Positions 23,785 to 35,659 of a stretch of DNA of 64,000 nucleotides are shown here, one piece after another (position 1 is the stretch's first letter; each line of letters starts with the position of its first letter). The DNA is taken from assembly GCA_026545765.1 (NCBI GenBank), contig CM048842.1, forward strand, positions 44,711,431 through 44,775,430, given 5' to 3'. The notes under the pieces were generated by a model. It worked only from the letters and a program-made list of their open reading frames with translations, had not been told where the DNA came from and made no database searches. The DNA is from Plantago major. Lineage: Eukaryota > Streptophyta > Magnoliopsida > Lamiales > Plantaginaceae. A program made the position numbers and the translations under genes.

Positions 23785-24708
23785 CAGGGGCGGATTCATA
23801 AAAAATTTTGGTACTGGGCTAAATAATATAATAATAAATAAATTTATGACACATGAATTTTTCGAATAATTGATCATTTTTGTTGTGAATTTAATATATA
23901 CTTTTCGTCGATGGGTAGTTATAAATTTAATTAAAGTGATTATTATTTAAAATGTATATACACATTAAGGAGAACATAAGAAAAAGAATTTCCGGTGTAT
24001 ATATGGAGAAGAAGAAGAAGAAAAAGAAAAGAATGCTAAAATGATAAGAAAATAATAAGAGAAAAAAAATCATAATTCACAAGTAAGGGCACATAAAAAT
24101 TGAAATTGTACACGAAAAATAAAATAATAATACTTTACAAGAAAAAGGAAAAAAATTAGGAAGATTACAAATGTTTTAAAAACTATACAATAAAAATATG
24201 TTGGATGAAGAAGAAAATGAATATATTATTTTTCTAAATAGAAGATAATTAAAATAATATATATAAATATAATATACAAGAAAAAGTAAGAAGAAAAATA
24301 GTTATATGTAATGAAATTCTAGTAAAAAATCACGATTTTCATTAATATGGAGAAAAATAAAGTGTTTCACAACAATTGTTCTTACTTTATAAGATATAAA
24401 GAAGATAAATAAAATTAGTTCACAAATGGAAAAAATGAAAAACTATAAAACTTTAAGAAGTAATTCATCAAAATAGATTAACAACTAAGAAAAGAATAAA
24501 GAAAGTAAAAGAGTGCTAATAGCAGGAATGAACCCGGATTGGTGAAAGGGGATAATAATTGAGTACAATTTGTTACCAATTGAGCCACGGATTTCCATAT
24601 GTAAACTTACATTATCTAAATATTTTTTTGTAATTTTTTTCAGATAACCCCCCCCCCCCCCCCCCCCCGGCTAAAGCCTAGGCTAGATAGGTGGTAGGTC
24701 CGCCCCTG
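23785..24708. mobile_element. non-autonomous hAT (Tip100-like) element
   Basis: Perfect 10-bp inverted ends CAGGGGCGGA / TCCGCCCCTG enclose 924 bp. The flanks GACATAGA (23777-23784) and GACATAGG (24709-24716) match at 7 of 8 bases, as expected for an ageing hAT insertion. Ends of this type are known in the Tip100 branch. The interior is very AT-rich, has no transposase and includes a C run (about 24649-24668) and a tRNA-like segment. Confidence 0.8.
24524..24592 (-). other. tRNA-like segment with pol III A and B boxes inside a hAT
   Basis: On the minus strand TGGCTCAATTGGT (24575-24587) matches the A-box consensus TRGCNNAGYNGG closely, and GGGTTCATTCC (24525-24535) matches the B box GGTTCRANNCC apart from small changes. 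The sequence starts CCGTGGCTC. The box spacing of about 50 bases is longer than in most tRNAs. No convincing acceptor stem or anticodon arm is seen, so this is a tRNA-derived relic and not a tRNA gene. Confidence 0.45.
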
Positions 24709-24716
24709 GACATAGG

Positions 24717-24901
24717 GCAGTGTTTTGAAAATAGTGTCTGAAAGAGAGTCCTTGTTTTTTTATCCAACGTTGGTGTCGTTGGCCAATTGTGTCACCTGTT
24801 AAGGTAAGGAAAGCAGTTGTAGCGGCTTGCTTGACCGGAAAAGTGTAACCACCACCGCTGGCAGCGTCTGAGGCCGAAGGTTTTGATGTGAGAAATTGCA
24901 T
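24717..24901 (-). pseudogene. orphan first exon of an Mpv17/PMP22-like gene
   Basis: From an ATG at 24901 the minus strand encodes MQFLTSKPSASD followed by FPVKQAATTAFLTLTGDTIG and QRHQRWIKKQ. A segment of the form PxKQAAT-LTGDTIAQ is known near the start of one plant branch of the Mpv17/PMP22 membrane protein family (peroxisomal or organelle inner membranes). The frame runs straight into the hAT at 24708, and no later exons are found on the far side. It may be a duplicated gene fragment or a gene truncated by the hAT insertions. The identification rests on one short motif block. Confidence 0.45.
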
Positions 24902-24973
24902 CGCGGATCGTGTGTATGGTAACCTTTTTAATTTTTTGCACAAGTGTTTCCCATAAAACACCCATTCATAGAT

Positions 24974-25364
24974 CAACTCACATGATCTACGAATGCGTAC
25001 CAACTCGCATGGTAAATGAGTCACCAAGGTAACATGATTAATACATTAATTCAATTTACACACACATCGTTTATCACATACATTAATTAAGTTATTATAA
25101 ACTCGCATCATAACCACGAAGTACATACTAAATTACTATGTACATGCAACTCGCATGCTCATAAATTTATTATGTACTTTATATATATATTATTAAATCC
25201 AAGACAACTCGCATGCGTAAGAAAATAATAATATACAAACGTTCGTTATTTGAATCTTAGCAACTCTCATGCTTATAATTAAACACTTCGCGCTGCATAA
25301 TAATATACATGACGTATAAATTATCGAACAAATCGTATGCATATATAAATAAGAACCTAGCATG
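24974..25364. repeat. dispersed array of CAACTCGCATG motifs
   Basis: The 11-mer CAACTCGCATG or a one- or two-base variant occurs at 24974, 25001, 25099, 25147, 25205, 25261 and 25329, with a weaker one near 25355. Spacing is 27 bp, then 98, 48, 58, 56 and 68. The DNA between copies is AT-rich and not itself repeated. The array is just upstream of the Mpv17-like exon. The core resembles RY-type CATGC motifs, but no function is shown. Confidence 0.6.
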
Positions 25365-25712
25365 CATACTACAGTTCAATAATCACCTTTGGGCTCAAAT
25401 TGACTGGCTAGCTGAACTTCTTTTGAAGTCGAAAATTCTCCAAGCTATCAAACAATTCAAGTAACGAACACACAAATGGATCACGAACCACGTGCCAAAT
25501 GAGTCGAAGTTGACTTGACTTGGACTGGCCTTCAAACTGCTTCGGCAATAGTCCACAGGTTTGGCTAAGGGGAATATGTTCCTTTGGGAATTCGTTCTCC
25601 TTTCCTTCATGTATATTGATCAAACATTTGTTCTTTTTTAACTTTCAATATACCACAATTAGTATGATGTGGGCAACAACAAACTTTATATTCGAAATAA
25701 AAAAATATACTA
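25365..25712. other. intergenic DNA with an unassigned minus-strand frame
   Basis: A 71-residue frame on the minus strand (25408-25623, starting MINIHEGKENEF) has ordinary plant-like composition but no domain I recognise. It could be an exon fragment of a lost gene. Confidence 0.3.
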
Positions 25713-25973
25713 CTTCCTTCGTCCCGGAAATAGCTTCTCGTTTACTTTTTTTTTGAGAAAATAAGGTATATATTACTTTTGGATAAAATAGTACTAATTG
25801 GTCCCTCAAATTGATTTTTAAAGTTGTAAGTGGAATAAAATAATGTTAGTGGATTTAATTTTGAGTATATTTATGTTTGAGTTGGGTGAGTGGTTGCCCA
25901 AAAAGGAAATGATAAGTTTTGATTGAGACACCCAAAATGGTAAAATGGGAAGCTATTTCATGAAGGGATGAAG
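25713..25973. mobile_element. Stowaway-like MITE, 261 bp
   Basis: Ends CTTCCTTCGTCCCGGAAATAGCT and AGCTATTTCATGAAGGGATGAAG are imperfect inverted copies flanked by TA (25711-25712 and 25974-25975). The right end has several changes, so it is older than the copy at 15252. It lies about 290 bp downstream of the P450 stop codon. Confidence 0.75.
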
Positions 25974-26261
25974 TAGGATTTAAAATTAGGGTTTTTATAT
26001 ATTTACAAGAGAAGAGAGAATAAACCAATAGCTCTCTAGAATTAGACAGTATTGTGAATGATCAATCATATTTTCTTAACCACTACATGTGAACTTCACC
26101 ATAACACAAATATACATCCAAGTGGCACATCACATACATAAAAGTACAAAACTCATCTCACAATCAAACGCCAGAGGCTATCTGCAGCTGAACCCTTCAA
26201 CTAAAGGTAATCAATCTATAAAAAGTAACATTCATTTCAAATTTTTATTAGAAGAAAACCA

Positions 26262-28250
26262 TCATAATCTGCTGAGGATCAAGTGTGCGCCATGTTGAGG
26301 TTGAATCGTGAGCACCGTATGAGGAGCGTGTGAATAAGACGGAGACAATTCAAAGGAATAACGCTTCAATATCATAGCCAAGGCCATTTTTGCTTCCAAC
26401 ATAGCGAAGTTCTGTCCAATGCATATCCGAGGCCCCCAGCCGAAAGGGAAGTAACTGAGCTCACCCTTTGTGGCTTCCCTAACTCCTTCACCGAACCTTT
26501 CTGGATTGAATTCCTTCGCATCATCTCCCCATTTATCGTAGTCGTGATGCAGCATTATAGCTGGTAAGAGGATCTGCACTCCGGCTGGGAGAGTTACATT
26601 CCCCAGTTCTGTTTCCTTGTGAATGGTTCGACTGAGCAACGGACCTGGTGGATATAGCCTCAGAACCTCGTGAAAAACCATCGATATCTGTTCAATTATT
26701 GTTGTCAAACGGCCAAATAAGTTAGTTTAGCTTATAAGCTAAGGCTAAACAAGAGTCATAACCAACTAATTCTGCAAGAAAAATACTCACGGTGTTTAGG
26801 TTGTTCACGTTCTGAAAATCAGGTTCTCCACTACCAAATACTTGCAGAACCTCCTCCCTAGCTCGAGTCTGCCAATCGACATGTTTGCTCAGCAAAATCA
26901 TTGTCCATACGAGCAAGGCCGATGTTGTCTCCTGTCCAGCAAGGTAGAAAAGCTTGCACTCTTCGACAACATCCTGCAAGCTCATTCCAAACTTATTTCC
27001 CTTTTGATCGATTTCTTTTAGATTCGACTCTAGTAGTATATCCAACAAGTCATTGCTACCAGCTTCCCCTGCTTCCAGAGCCTTCATTCGCCTCTCAATA
27101 ACACCAAGCAACGATAATTCGACATCCTTCCTAATTTCCTTCATTCTTCTGTTGGTTCTAGTTGGAAGAAATCTATATATGCACATAATTTACGCTAGTC
27201 AATGTGATGCATAGTCCAAAACAAAATAGGATTGAAGAGGAAGTGACTTTTTATATACCTCCCTCCTGGGATGAATGACAACAAAATCGCCTTAGAGAGA
27301 AGCGCGGCTTGTTCTTGTTGGAGTTTAAATATCTTTCGTCCTTCTTCATAGTTACTTCCAAATGAAGTACGCGAGATTGCATCACTTGTCAAGGTCTGAA
27401 GATAAGGCCACACATCCAATTCAAATGATCTTTCACTCGGCGAAATCTTCTCCCATTTGTTCAACATGTCACTACAACTCAAATAGAACGACGGAACCAT
27501 ATGCTGCATCAATACTCAAACATTTTATCTTCAAGTCTACAGGGGTCAAGTTAAATGAAAAATCACTTACGTTATCAGAAAATTACCTTGAGTTTTTCAA
27601 GCTGAAAGGCAGGGTTGATTAGTCTTCTATGCTTTGCCCATTTTTCAGTATCATAGCTTGCTAACCCTTGTGCAACTGTTTTCCCTAGTGGATTATAAGG
27701 CTTCTGGAAAACATAGCTTTTTGACAGAATCTCCCTTATTTTTTCTGGATCACATATAATTACAGCAGAAAAAGGTCCTAACCACACAAAGCACTCTGGA
27801 CCTGTAATAAGTCAAGTAGTGTACCTGTTAGTCCGAAATCGAGCCAATGTCATAAATAATAAATTAAACAAAGCTCATAAACTAATCTGATTTCAATGGA
27901 GCTATTGAGTAAATTAACTGATAAGCTAGCTGATGAATACATAATTAAATTTTAGGGGACATCGAATAGACGAATACAATACCGTATATAGTGATAGTGT
28001 CATGGATGAAAGGCAAGATTCTGGGAACGAAATCGGTGGAAAAGTCAATCGGCTTGGACTTGGCTTCTTTCGACATCGAACTCATTTCTTTAAAGTCTCC
28101 CAATAAAAACTTGTAAGAAGTTCCATTGAAACCTTGGTGTCTGAGAAACTGCTCCAACTTCTTTGGCTTAAACCATGCCAAGTTGAAGATTTTCCAGGTG
28201 TAATATGCCAAGACAGGCAGTGTGCAAATAAGGGCCAGAATTAAGTACAT
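26262..28250 (-). CDS. cytochrome P450, CYP72A-like, five exons
   Basis: Five exons with GT-AG junctions join in frame: 28250-27983, 27801-27587, 27503-27259, 27172-26791 and 26687-26262. They give about 511 residues, the normal CYP72A length. The N terminus ([19 protein letters not shown]) is a membrane anchor for the ER face. Later marks are the I-helix AGQETTS (oxygen activation), the K-helix EVLR, the PERF-type FNPERF and the heme loop [10 protein letters not shown] with its cysteine ligand. All key residues are present and exon phases fit, so it looks functional. CYP72A enzymes oxidise terpenoids, including triterpenes, secologanin-type iridoids and gibberellins; the substrate here cannot be told. 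Cytochrome P450 reductase supplies electrons. The gene stands alone between a Stowaway MITE and the Helitron, with no partner enzyme nearby. Confidence 0.95.
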
Positions 28251-28311
28251 GTTTTCTGGTTAGGATCAAATGGTTCTTCCTTCCTTTCAATTCGAATCAG
28301 ATTTGAGTGAC

Positions 28312-28320
28312 GTTATATAG
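28312..28320 (-). promoter_or_regulatory. TATA box of the P450 gene
   Basis: CTATATAAC on the minus strand lies about 65 bases upstream of the ATG, which gives a plausible short leader of some 30-35 bases. Confidence 0.55.
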
Positions 28321-29187
28321 AAGTGGAAGTCTTCTATATGTTGATGTCATCATCATGAAACAAGAACTTAGATCCCGGGAAATATGGAGTTCAAAGGGCA
28401 ATTTATAATTGTGGTGATCAAGTCTTGCTACACTTTCACTTTGCCCCCACAAAATGTATGATGTTCTCAACAAGGACTGGAGTTCTAGTGTTAAAAATGA
28501 GCTTCAAGATGGTGAAAGATTAAACTTTCTTGTTTCTAATGTTTTCGAAAGAAAATGCAATCATTAGGGAAAGTTTCATGTGCAAGTGTTAGGATTTCAA
28601 CTTAGTTTGTGTTAAGAATGAAATTTCAAATAGTTTTACTTTTGTTGTAGTACTTCACGGTCTTATAAGGCATATGCCTTAGCGATCGACCGGTTAATGT
28701 TTTTAGGTATGAGTATAATATTTTAAAGAATGTTTGTAATTTTCAATGATTGAATATATATTTTATGTACATTTTCAATTTGTGTATGTATAAGACTCAT
28801 ATTTTTATTGAAAATTCATAATGTTTTTAACTATAATTATAAATGTTTACCAGTACACTTTAATCCCTCTAGAATATGTTCTCATAACAAACTCCTCTTC
28901 AAAATTCTCACAAAAGTTTAAATAGTTCAGTTCATTACTATTTCCCCTTTTTAGATAGGTTGTGATAGCTAAACTCAAGTATAAAACGATAGAGTATCAT
29001 GCATCCACTTAGTGAAACACCTTTTCAAAAGTGGGACTAGATTGTGAGTAGTATTTTATTATGAGGACCCACTACTAATAAACCATTCCTTAGAAGTTGT
29101 CTTCGCAGAGTAGTCAAACTTGTGCGAATTTTATAATTAATCTGAGTCGCATGCACTTGGTAGTGGTACTACGTTTTATATATTGTA
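28321..29187. other. P450 upstream region
   Basis: No gene. AT-rich DNA contains the rest of the P450 promoter and ends exactly at the Helitron 3' terminus. Confidence 0.5.
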
Positions 29188-29215
29188 CTAGTACTAACCC
29201 GTGGCATCGCCACGG
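29188..29215 (-). other. Helitron 3' terminus: hairpin plus CTAG
   Basis: A 7-bp stem with a 3-base loop (29199-29215) is followed on the minus strand by GTTAGTACTAG. A GC-rich hairpin about ten bases before CTRR is the replication stop signal of Helitrons. The adjoining base outside is T, as expected for insertion between A and T. Confidence 0.85.
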
Positions 29216-29449
29216 TATAGTTTACTTTTGGTATATATAAACAATTGATAACGTAAGTAAATTCAGAAAATCAAATATAGTAAAGAATAGTTGAGATTAC
29301 CATAAAATTATAAAAAACATTATACATGGTGGAAGGATATATGAAAAATTTCAAAGTAGCTTTGAAAATACATAATTCCACACTTCAAAGTATTTCAAAG
29401 TAAAAAACAAAAATATCAAAAGTATTAATGCATACACACGTCTAAAGGT

Positions 29450-32400
29450 TACACAAAACCTCCTTATAAACCACGTTAGTTGTGGTATCAGTGGGTTTTC
29501 CTTCTTCATCCAGAATCAATACCTTCAAGCCCTTTTTTGATGTAACTCTCGAGAAAGCAACATAAAGTCAATTGGTGAATCTTGGGCTCGGCAAATATAG
29601 ACCGACATGGGCCAACGATTGTCCTTGACTCTTATTTATCGTCATAGCATAGCAAACCGATTAGGAAACTGCCTCCTCGAAACGATTGAAACTTGGTAAC
29701 ATCGTGATTGTCAAAATCATACGGGCTATCAAATACTCTCTACCAGCATTTTTTCCATGTATCATCTTGGCCCTGATGACGTGTTTGCCGATAGAAGTAA
29801 CGATCAATCTAGTTCCATTACACAGTTCTGCAGACTGGTCTATATTCCTTAATAGCATAATCGGACATCCAACTTTAAGACGGATCAAATGATTGGGAAT
29901 ACCTGATGTCTTAATGGTATTAAGAAATTCGGTCGAATATATATCCTCACGATTGACTATATCATCCTCATCGTGACAAATGCTATGAACTCATGAACTC
30001 AAATGCATCACCAGGCAACAAAGACATAACATAATCATCAATCTCATGAACAATCTCATTAGTCGGAGCTAATATAGCTCTATCCTGGAAGTATCGACCA
30101 TCACCAATATGATCTATGAGTGACGGATAAGTACTACTTACAATTGCAGCTATTGGATCGGTTGCATCATGGATGAGTATATCATCAGGCAGTTTGAATT
30201 CGACCTCACCATCGTTCTGTCCTCCAATTTCACCATCTCCAACTTTTAACAACCAATCCGCAAATTCCCTTATAGATTCAACTTCACCTGGAGATCCGCC
30301 AGCCTGAAATTGACACCGTTAAAAGTCATAAATTATACTAATAAATCGTGAAGTATAAGATAATTAAATTTTTAGAACATGCGTATATGTAAATAAACTT
30401 TACGCTTATATTAAGAAAAATACTAACCTGTAAGCGCATATTCTTGGTTAACCTCATTACTTGACAATGACTCCATATAGAACCGGATGATGACAACGAT
30501 GCATTAACTACGTCCTGTCTACTTCCTTTAGGAATAACTGGCAGAATCTGTCTGAAGTCACCCCCAAATACAACCACTTTGCCACCAAAGGGAAATCTAG
30601 AACCTTGTCCGTCTGGGCCTCTAACGACATCTCGGATACTCCTGTCGAGTGCTTCAAAACAAAATCTATTTGTCATTGGAGCTTCATCCCATATGATCAA
30701 CTTAGTCTTTTCGAGAAGTCCTGTTAGTTCACTACCGGGAGTAATTCTGCTACATACAGTGGTCTCATCAACCGTCAATGGTATTGAGAATCTGGAATGG
30801 GCTGTCCTTCCCTTAGCTGAAAAAGAAGCAATACCGCTAGAAGCAACAGCAAAACGATGTCACCCTTACCACGCAGCACGAGCGCGTCCTCCATAAAAAT
30901 GTTTTACCGGTACCGCCATATCCATATAAGAAGAAAACACCACCCCTATCAGAAGAAACAGCATCCATAATCTTATTGTATACATCCCTCTGCTCATCAG
31001 TCAGATACGGATACAACCGATTGAATTCAGCCTGCATTTCTTCTACATCATGAGACATCTCTTCTGCAATAAGATTGTTACTTCCATCCCGGATGACCAT
31101 GTTGTCCGGTAATGGCATCCCTTCAAATTGAGAAAGTGAACTACCATTTAGAGATAACAGACGTTCAATATCTGCAAGGGCAAAATTCTTGATTTGCATC
31201 TCACTAAGTTCCAATCCTGCAATATTAGACAAACGTATTATAGTTAATTATCATATCAAATGCCACATATAAGTATTTGAATTTTGAAACAAAATTGATA
31301 TAATGTATAAACAATAAAATTACCTGGATTATTCATCTTCTTACGATGAAAATATAGTATATCATCAGAAAGATGATCCCATGTCTTTTCCCAAACCTCA
31401 ACGGGCCTTGACATGGAGTTCGACTGAAGAAGCATGCAAAATAAATGCCTCAGGTATCGACCTGAACACCAGAAACTTGCTTCTTTTATTGCATCAATGT
31501 ATTCTTTGTCATCATCCAGCAATCCCATTGCGTAACACGCATCCCTATGTGTTGGATACAAAACACCGTCTACAGTCCTCAGATCCTCATAGCAAGTGGC
31601 ACCCTGTATGTGATTCAACATGATTCTAAGATAATATGCCGGCCCAGATTTAGGCGGGACGTGGTATATCCTACCAACCCTGTTCATCCTTTGCTTCCTA
31701 ACTTTCCAAACCTTATTCTTTTTATCAAACACATAATGTCGTGGAAACTCAGAGTATAGATACTGGCGTGCTTCAGGGTTATCTTTGTTGTACTTCATCC
31801 ACTGCAAGAATTTAGTTTGTGCAATAGTCGGCTTATCCATGAGATTTTCTATAAAGTCACCATCCTTGAAGCACAAATTCTGCTCACCGTCCAAGTGGAA
31901 AGATAACCGCTCTACAGTCGGGTCACGATAATGTATGTCAAAACCAAGAATACGCCATACAGCTTCATAGGCGGATATATATCTGCAATTGACATAGTCT
32001 TTCACTTCATTGTCAACCGTAATCTTCGCACCTATTCTATCAACCCCTTTATTGACATACTTGAAGAGGTATTTTATAGAGTTTGACTTGTTACACCACT
32101 CGACATTAATATGCGCATTATACCTCATCAAGAGATATGGATTGTATGGAACAATGTATCTGTAGTTATAAATAGTATTTTTAAATTACAAATAAATACA
32201 ACATATGAAGTGTAAAAAAATGAACTTAAAATTTAAAAATGATAACACATACCTGTTATCAATAGAAACACCATTCTTGTCTATTGTTCGACCATCGTTA
32301 CGCCTCCTATAAACAGGATACCCATTGCCATCAAATGATGTACGTTCATTGAAACTCTTTGGAAATTTCTTCGAGCATTTGTTTCCATCATGCATACATG

Positions 32401-35366
32401 GCGATGTGGGGTTCAACGCACCACATGGACCGTGCACCATATACTCAGAAACAGCATGAAACAATTCCGGATCAGCATCTCTGTCTGGAATCTCCACACT
32501 GATGACTTTATCAATGTCATCAACTGTCATATTTTTGTCCTCACGGTCTACCCATAATAGAATATGGGCATGTGGGAGACCACGCTTCTGAAACTCAATA
32601 GTATAGACAACTGCAAAATGAAATATATTGATATTATCCTTTCTATATTTCATTAATAAAAATATAAGATATTAAATTATGATAGAAAAATGATTTTACC
32701 TCCCATGCACTTCCCAAATATATTTTCTGTTTTCAAATCCTTGACCAGTTGATCTAGCTTAAGCTTGAAGACACGGCATAATATATCAGGCCTATCCTCA
32801 GGACGTAATCCCTTAGCTTCGCAAAAGTGTGTTATCTCAGGCCATTTGGGATTACACGTAAAAGTGATGAACAACTCAGGATATCCTATGGCCCTGCAAA
32901 TTGCCATAGTGTCCTGAAAATTCTGAATCATGTACCTTGAGCCACCGATAAATGAAGATGGCAAGACAATCATCTTACCAACATTATCCGTTGGATCATC
33001 AATATCAATAGCACCTCTACGACTTGCATCATCAAGTTTCTTGTAACTGTCAGACCTAAGCTTGGGTTGGTTGTTTACAATGAATGCTAGCCTTTGAGTC
33101 TCCATCATCATATAGCAATCAACTAAAAACTGCTGAAATAACTTCCTGCTGCGCAATATTGTGGATGCTTCATCTTCACGATCAAATATCCTAAAGGATA
33201 TGAACTCTTTGATTGTGAGTCTATTCCGAACACCGGTTGACTTATTTGTGTGTGGAATCTCCGTGTGGTATCCATCTTCACCGTATGGAAAAAGTAACGG
33301 ATATTGCATTGGGAGGTAGCTCGGATGCAGTTCGGAAATACGTCTTAGTCCAGTCATCTTGTGGTCAAGTAATATATCTCTCGGATCCATGTCATATTCA
33401 TTATTACCTGTTACATCATTAGATAATTAATCTGTAGATATATCATTTAAATGAACGAATATCTTTTTATGTTAAGATGTTAAATAATTTAATCTACATA
33501 CCGACTATAAGGGCAGCAACTTCAGAACACGTCAGTAGATTGTACATACGGCCATCACGTGACCTACGACCGATAAGACAAAGCTTCACATTCTGTTCAT
33601 CATTTTCTTTGAATCTATCAGCAGCCATTCTAAAGTTTTTTGCAATCGGGTTGTACTCGTCAACCATCTCCTTAAGTGAACTGACAACATTAGGTTCAAT
33701 CACGGCAGGATGTTTTGACCTACATATCAAAATAATATATATATATATGTTACATTTGGAAGAATAAGAATAATTAAAGGAAATGAAACAAATTTATTAG
33801 AAATACATACCTCACAGCGTCAATCCTATCTTGCGTTTCATCTTCACCACAATACATATATAGCTGCGAGAACTTTGCCGAATGGCCATTTGTTAGCAAC
33901 AAACTGCCAAGCCGATGGTAATTTTGACCACCAAGTTTATACGTATATGGACCACGACCATTATTAACAGAGTTGTCCTGTATACCACCCATAGATGTAA
34001 ACGCATACATCATGTTATAAGCACGTATATTCTCAACAAAGTTTCTACTGTTGCGATCCCTGTTACTGAGGAGATCTCTCAATAGTGGTGGAGGTTCTTG
34101 CAACTTTGGCAATTGTATTTTTCCACGACTACAACATATAGAGAACTCGGGTTCATTGACAGGTGTATTCTTAATCTTCTCATCAAACCACATAAGAGCG
34201 CCACAATATGAGCATGGGTGTATTGGGTCACCAAAGTCTTTATATGCTGTCACGGGTTATTTACATCGATGAATCGAGTAGTCGAATAAAATCTATCTAT
34301 AATTAGAATATAAATAAAGAAAATGGTAAATTTCAAGTAAAGTATTACCTATGACTTGTTGACCAAGTGCTAGCGACTTGACTTTTCTTACGACAACGGA
34401 AATTAATTGCAATTTTCCGATTTCTTGCGATGAGCGATTAGAATAGAAGATACCAAATTTCTCGGGGCACAATTGTATCTTTATGAACTAACCAATCAAC
34501 ATGGTATTGAGCAATTCCATTTGTTGTTCCATACCATTCGGTAAAGGAATGCCTAGAAAATGTAATCAAAAGAAACGAAAATTTAAGTATTAATGTATTG
34601 GGAAAATTGAGTTAAGCATCAAATTATCAACATTTAACTTATCAATAGATACTTACGATATGATGTATTAGTTTTAATATAACAAACTTGTTTATCAGGA
34701 ATAGCCTTTAGGTATCTCTTGTTTGCTATAATCGCACGTCTGTTCTTCCGGTTGAATGAAGCCACTTGTTTGTACGCATCATTGACTTCACCTATTCATA
34801 TCAAATTAAACTAATGAATCCATGCATAAATAAATATATGTTGATAAAGTAAGACGGAAATTGTGAATTATACCAGGGCTTGCTAAATCAACAAATGAAC
34901 TTTTGTATAGATCTCTTGTAACTTCTCTACTTCGACTTGGAATAGACGTCACTAAAACAACACATATAATAATTATAAAGTAAAATTAGTATATAAGAAA
35001 AATATGCATAATATAATTGTTAGACAAACATTGGAAATACAATTTTCAAGCTCACCGTTTGTTATATCGGACAAAGGTGTAGTCGGTGGGAATCAAATCG
35101 ATATTGTGTCGTTGTCGCCACTCATTGGAGTTCCTTCTGATGGTGACCTATATACATTCACAAAATTACAAATGTTAATACTTATAAGCTGGTAATAAAG
35201 AAGAGCTTAAATTATAAAATGTAAGTGCGTAAGTGAAAATACAACCATTTATTACTGTAGAAGAGTTCTCATCAGTATCTATCTCCATTGAATTTAAATG
35301 ATGACTACTCGATCCAGAATTATAAATGATGTCACGTACGTACTTCATTCGCCTACCCATCAACAC
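29450..35366 (-). pseudogene. Helitron Rep/PIF1 helicase (RepHel), multi-exon, disrupted
   Basis: Minus-strand exons: about 34253-33820, 33720-33500, 33405-32702, 32614-32260, 32160-31325 and 31220 onward, with less certain N-terminal pieces up to 35366. The Helitron-like N domain (GRGPYTYKLGGQNYHRLGSL) leads to the HUH nicking motif GLPHAHILLW (near 32570) and the tyrosine motif YLFKYVNKG (near 32050). A PIF1-like helicase follows, with Walker A GYGGTGKT (near 30920), Walker B IIWDEAPM (near 30690) and the C-terminal KGLKVLILDEEG near 29520. The Rep part nicks the DNA and the helicase unwinds it in rolling-circle transposition. The Rep half and its splice sites look clean. The helicase half has at least one frame change just after Walker A (about 30850-30895) and more breaks between about 29990 and 29550. 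Confidence 0.88.
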
Positions 35367-35659
35367 ACCTACATTATAATAAAAAAATCATTGAAGTAGG
35401 ATCAATGACATAATAAAATACATAGAATAACAAATAATAATGATAAAAATTTAATATTACCTGAAAACTCAGCAAGTCAACTAACGAAACCTTAATTCTC
35501 GAATTACTCTACCTTAATTCGAGAATTAAGATCAAAGAACTACATAAGTGCATCCAAGATTTAAGGCGAATTATATACACAGAATTAGGAAGAACTAAAT
35601 GCTTCATGAAACCCTAGTATATATAGGAACAAATATCAGGCTCAGATTGCAATCCAAAT

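Noticed and set aside
24524-24592. A functional tRNA gene
   Set aside because: The box pair is good but the stems and anticodon loop cannot be formed, and spacing is too long.
24974-25364. A CRISPR-like array
   Set aside because: Repeats are only 11 bases, unevenly spaced and degenerate, and this is a plant nuclear sequence.
25408-25623. A small real gene on the minus strand
   Set aside because: No domain, no splice context and no start context supports it; left as an unassigned frame.
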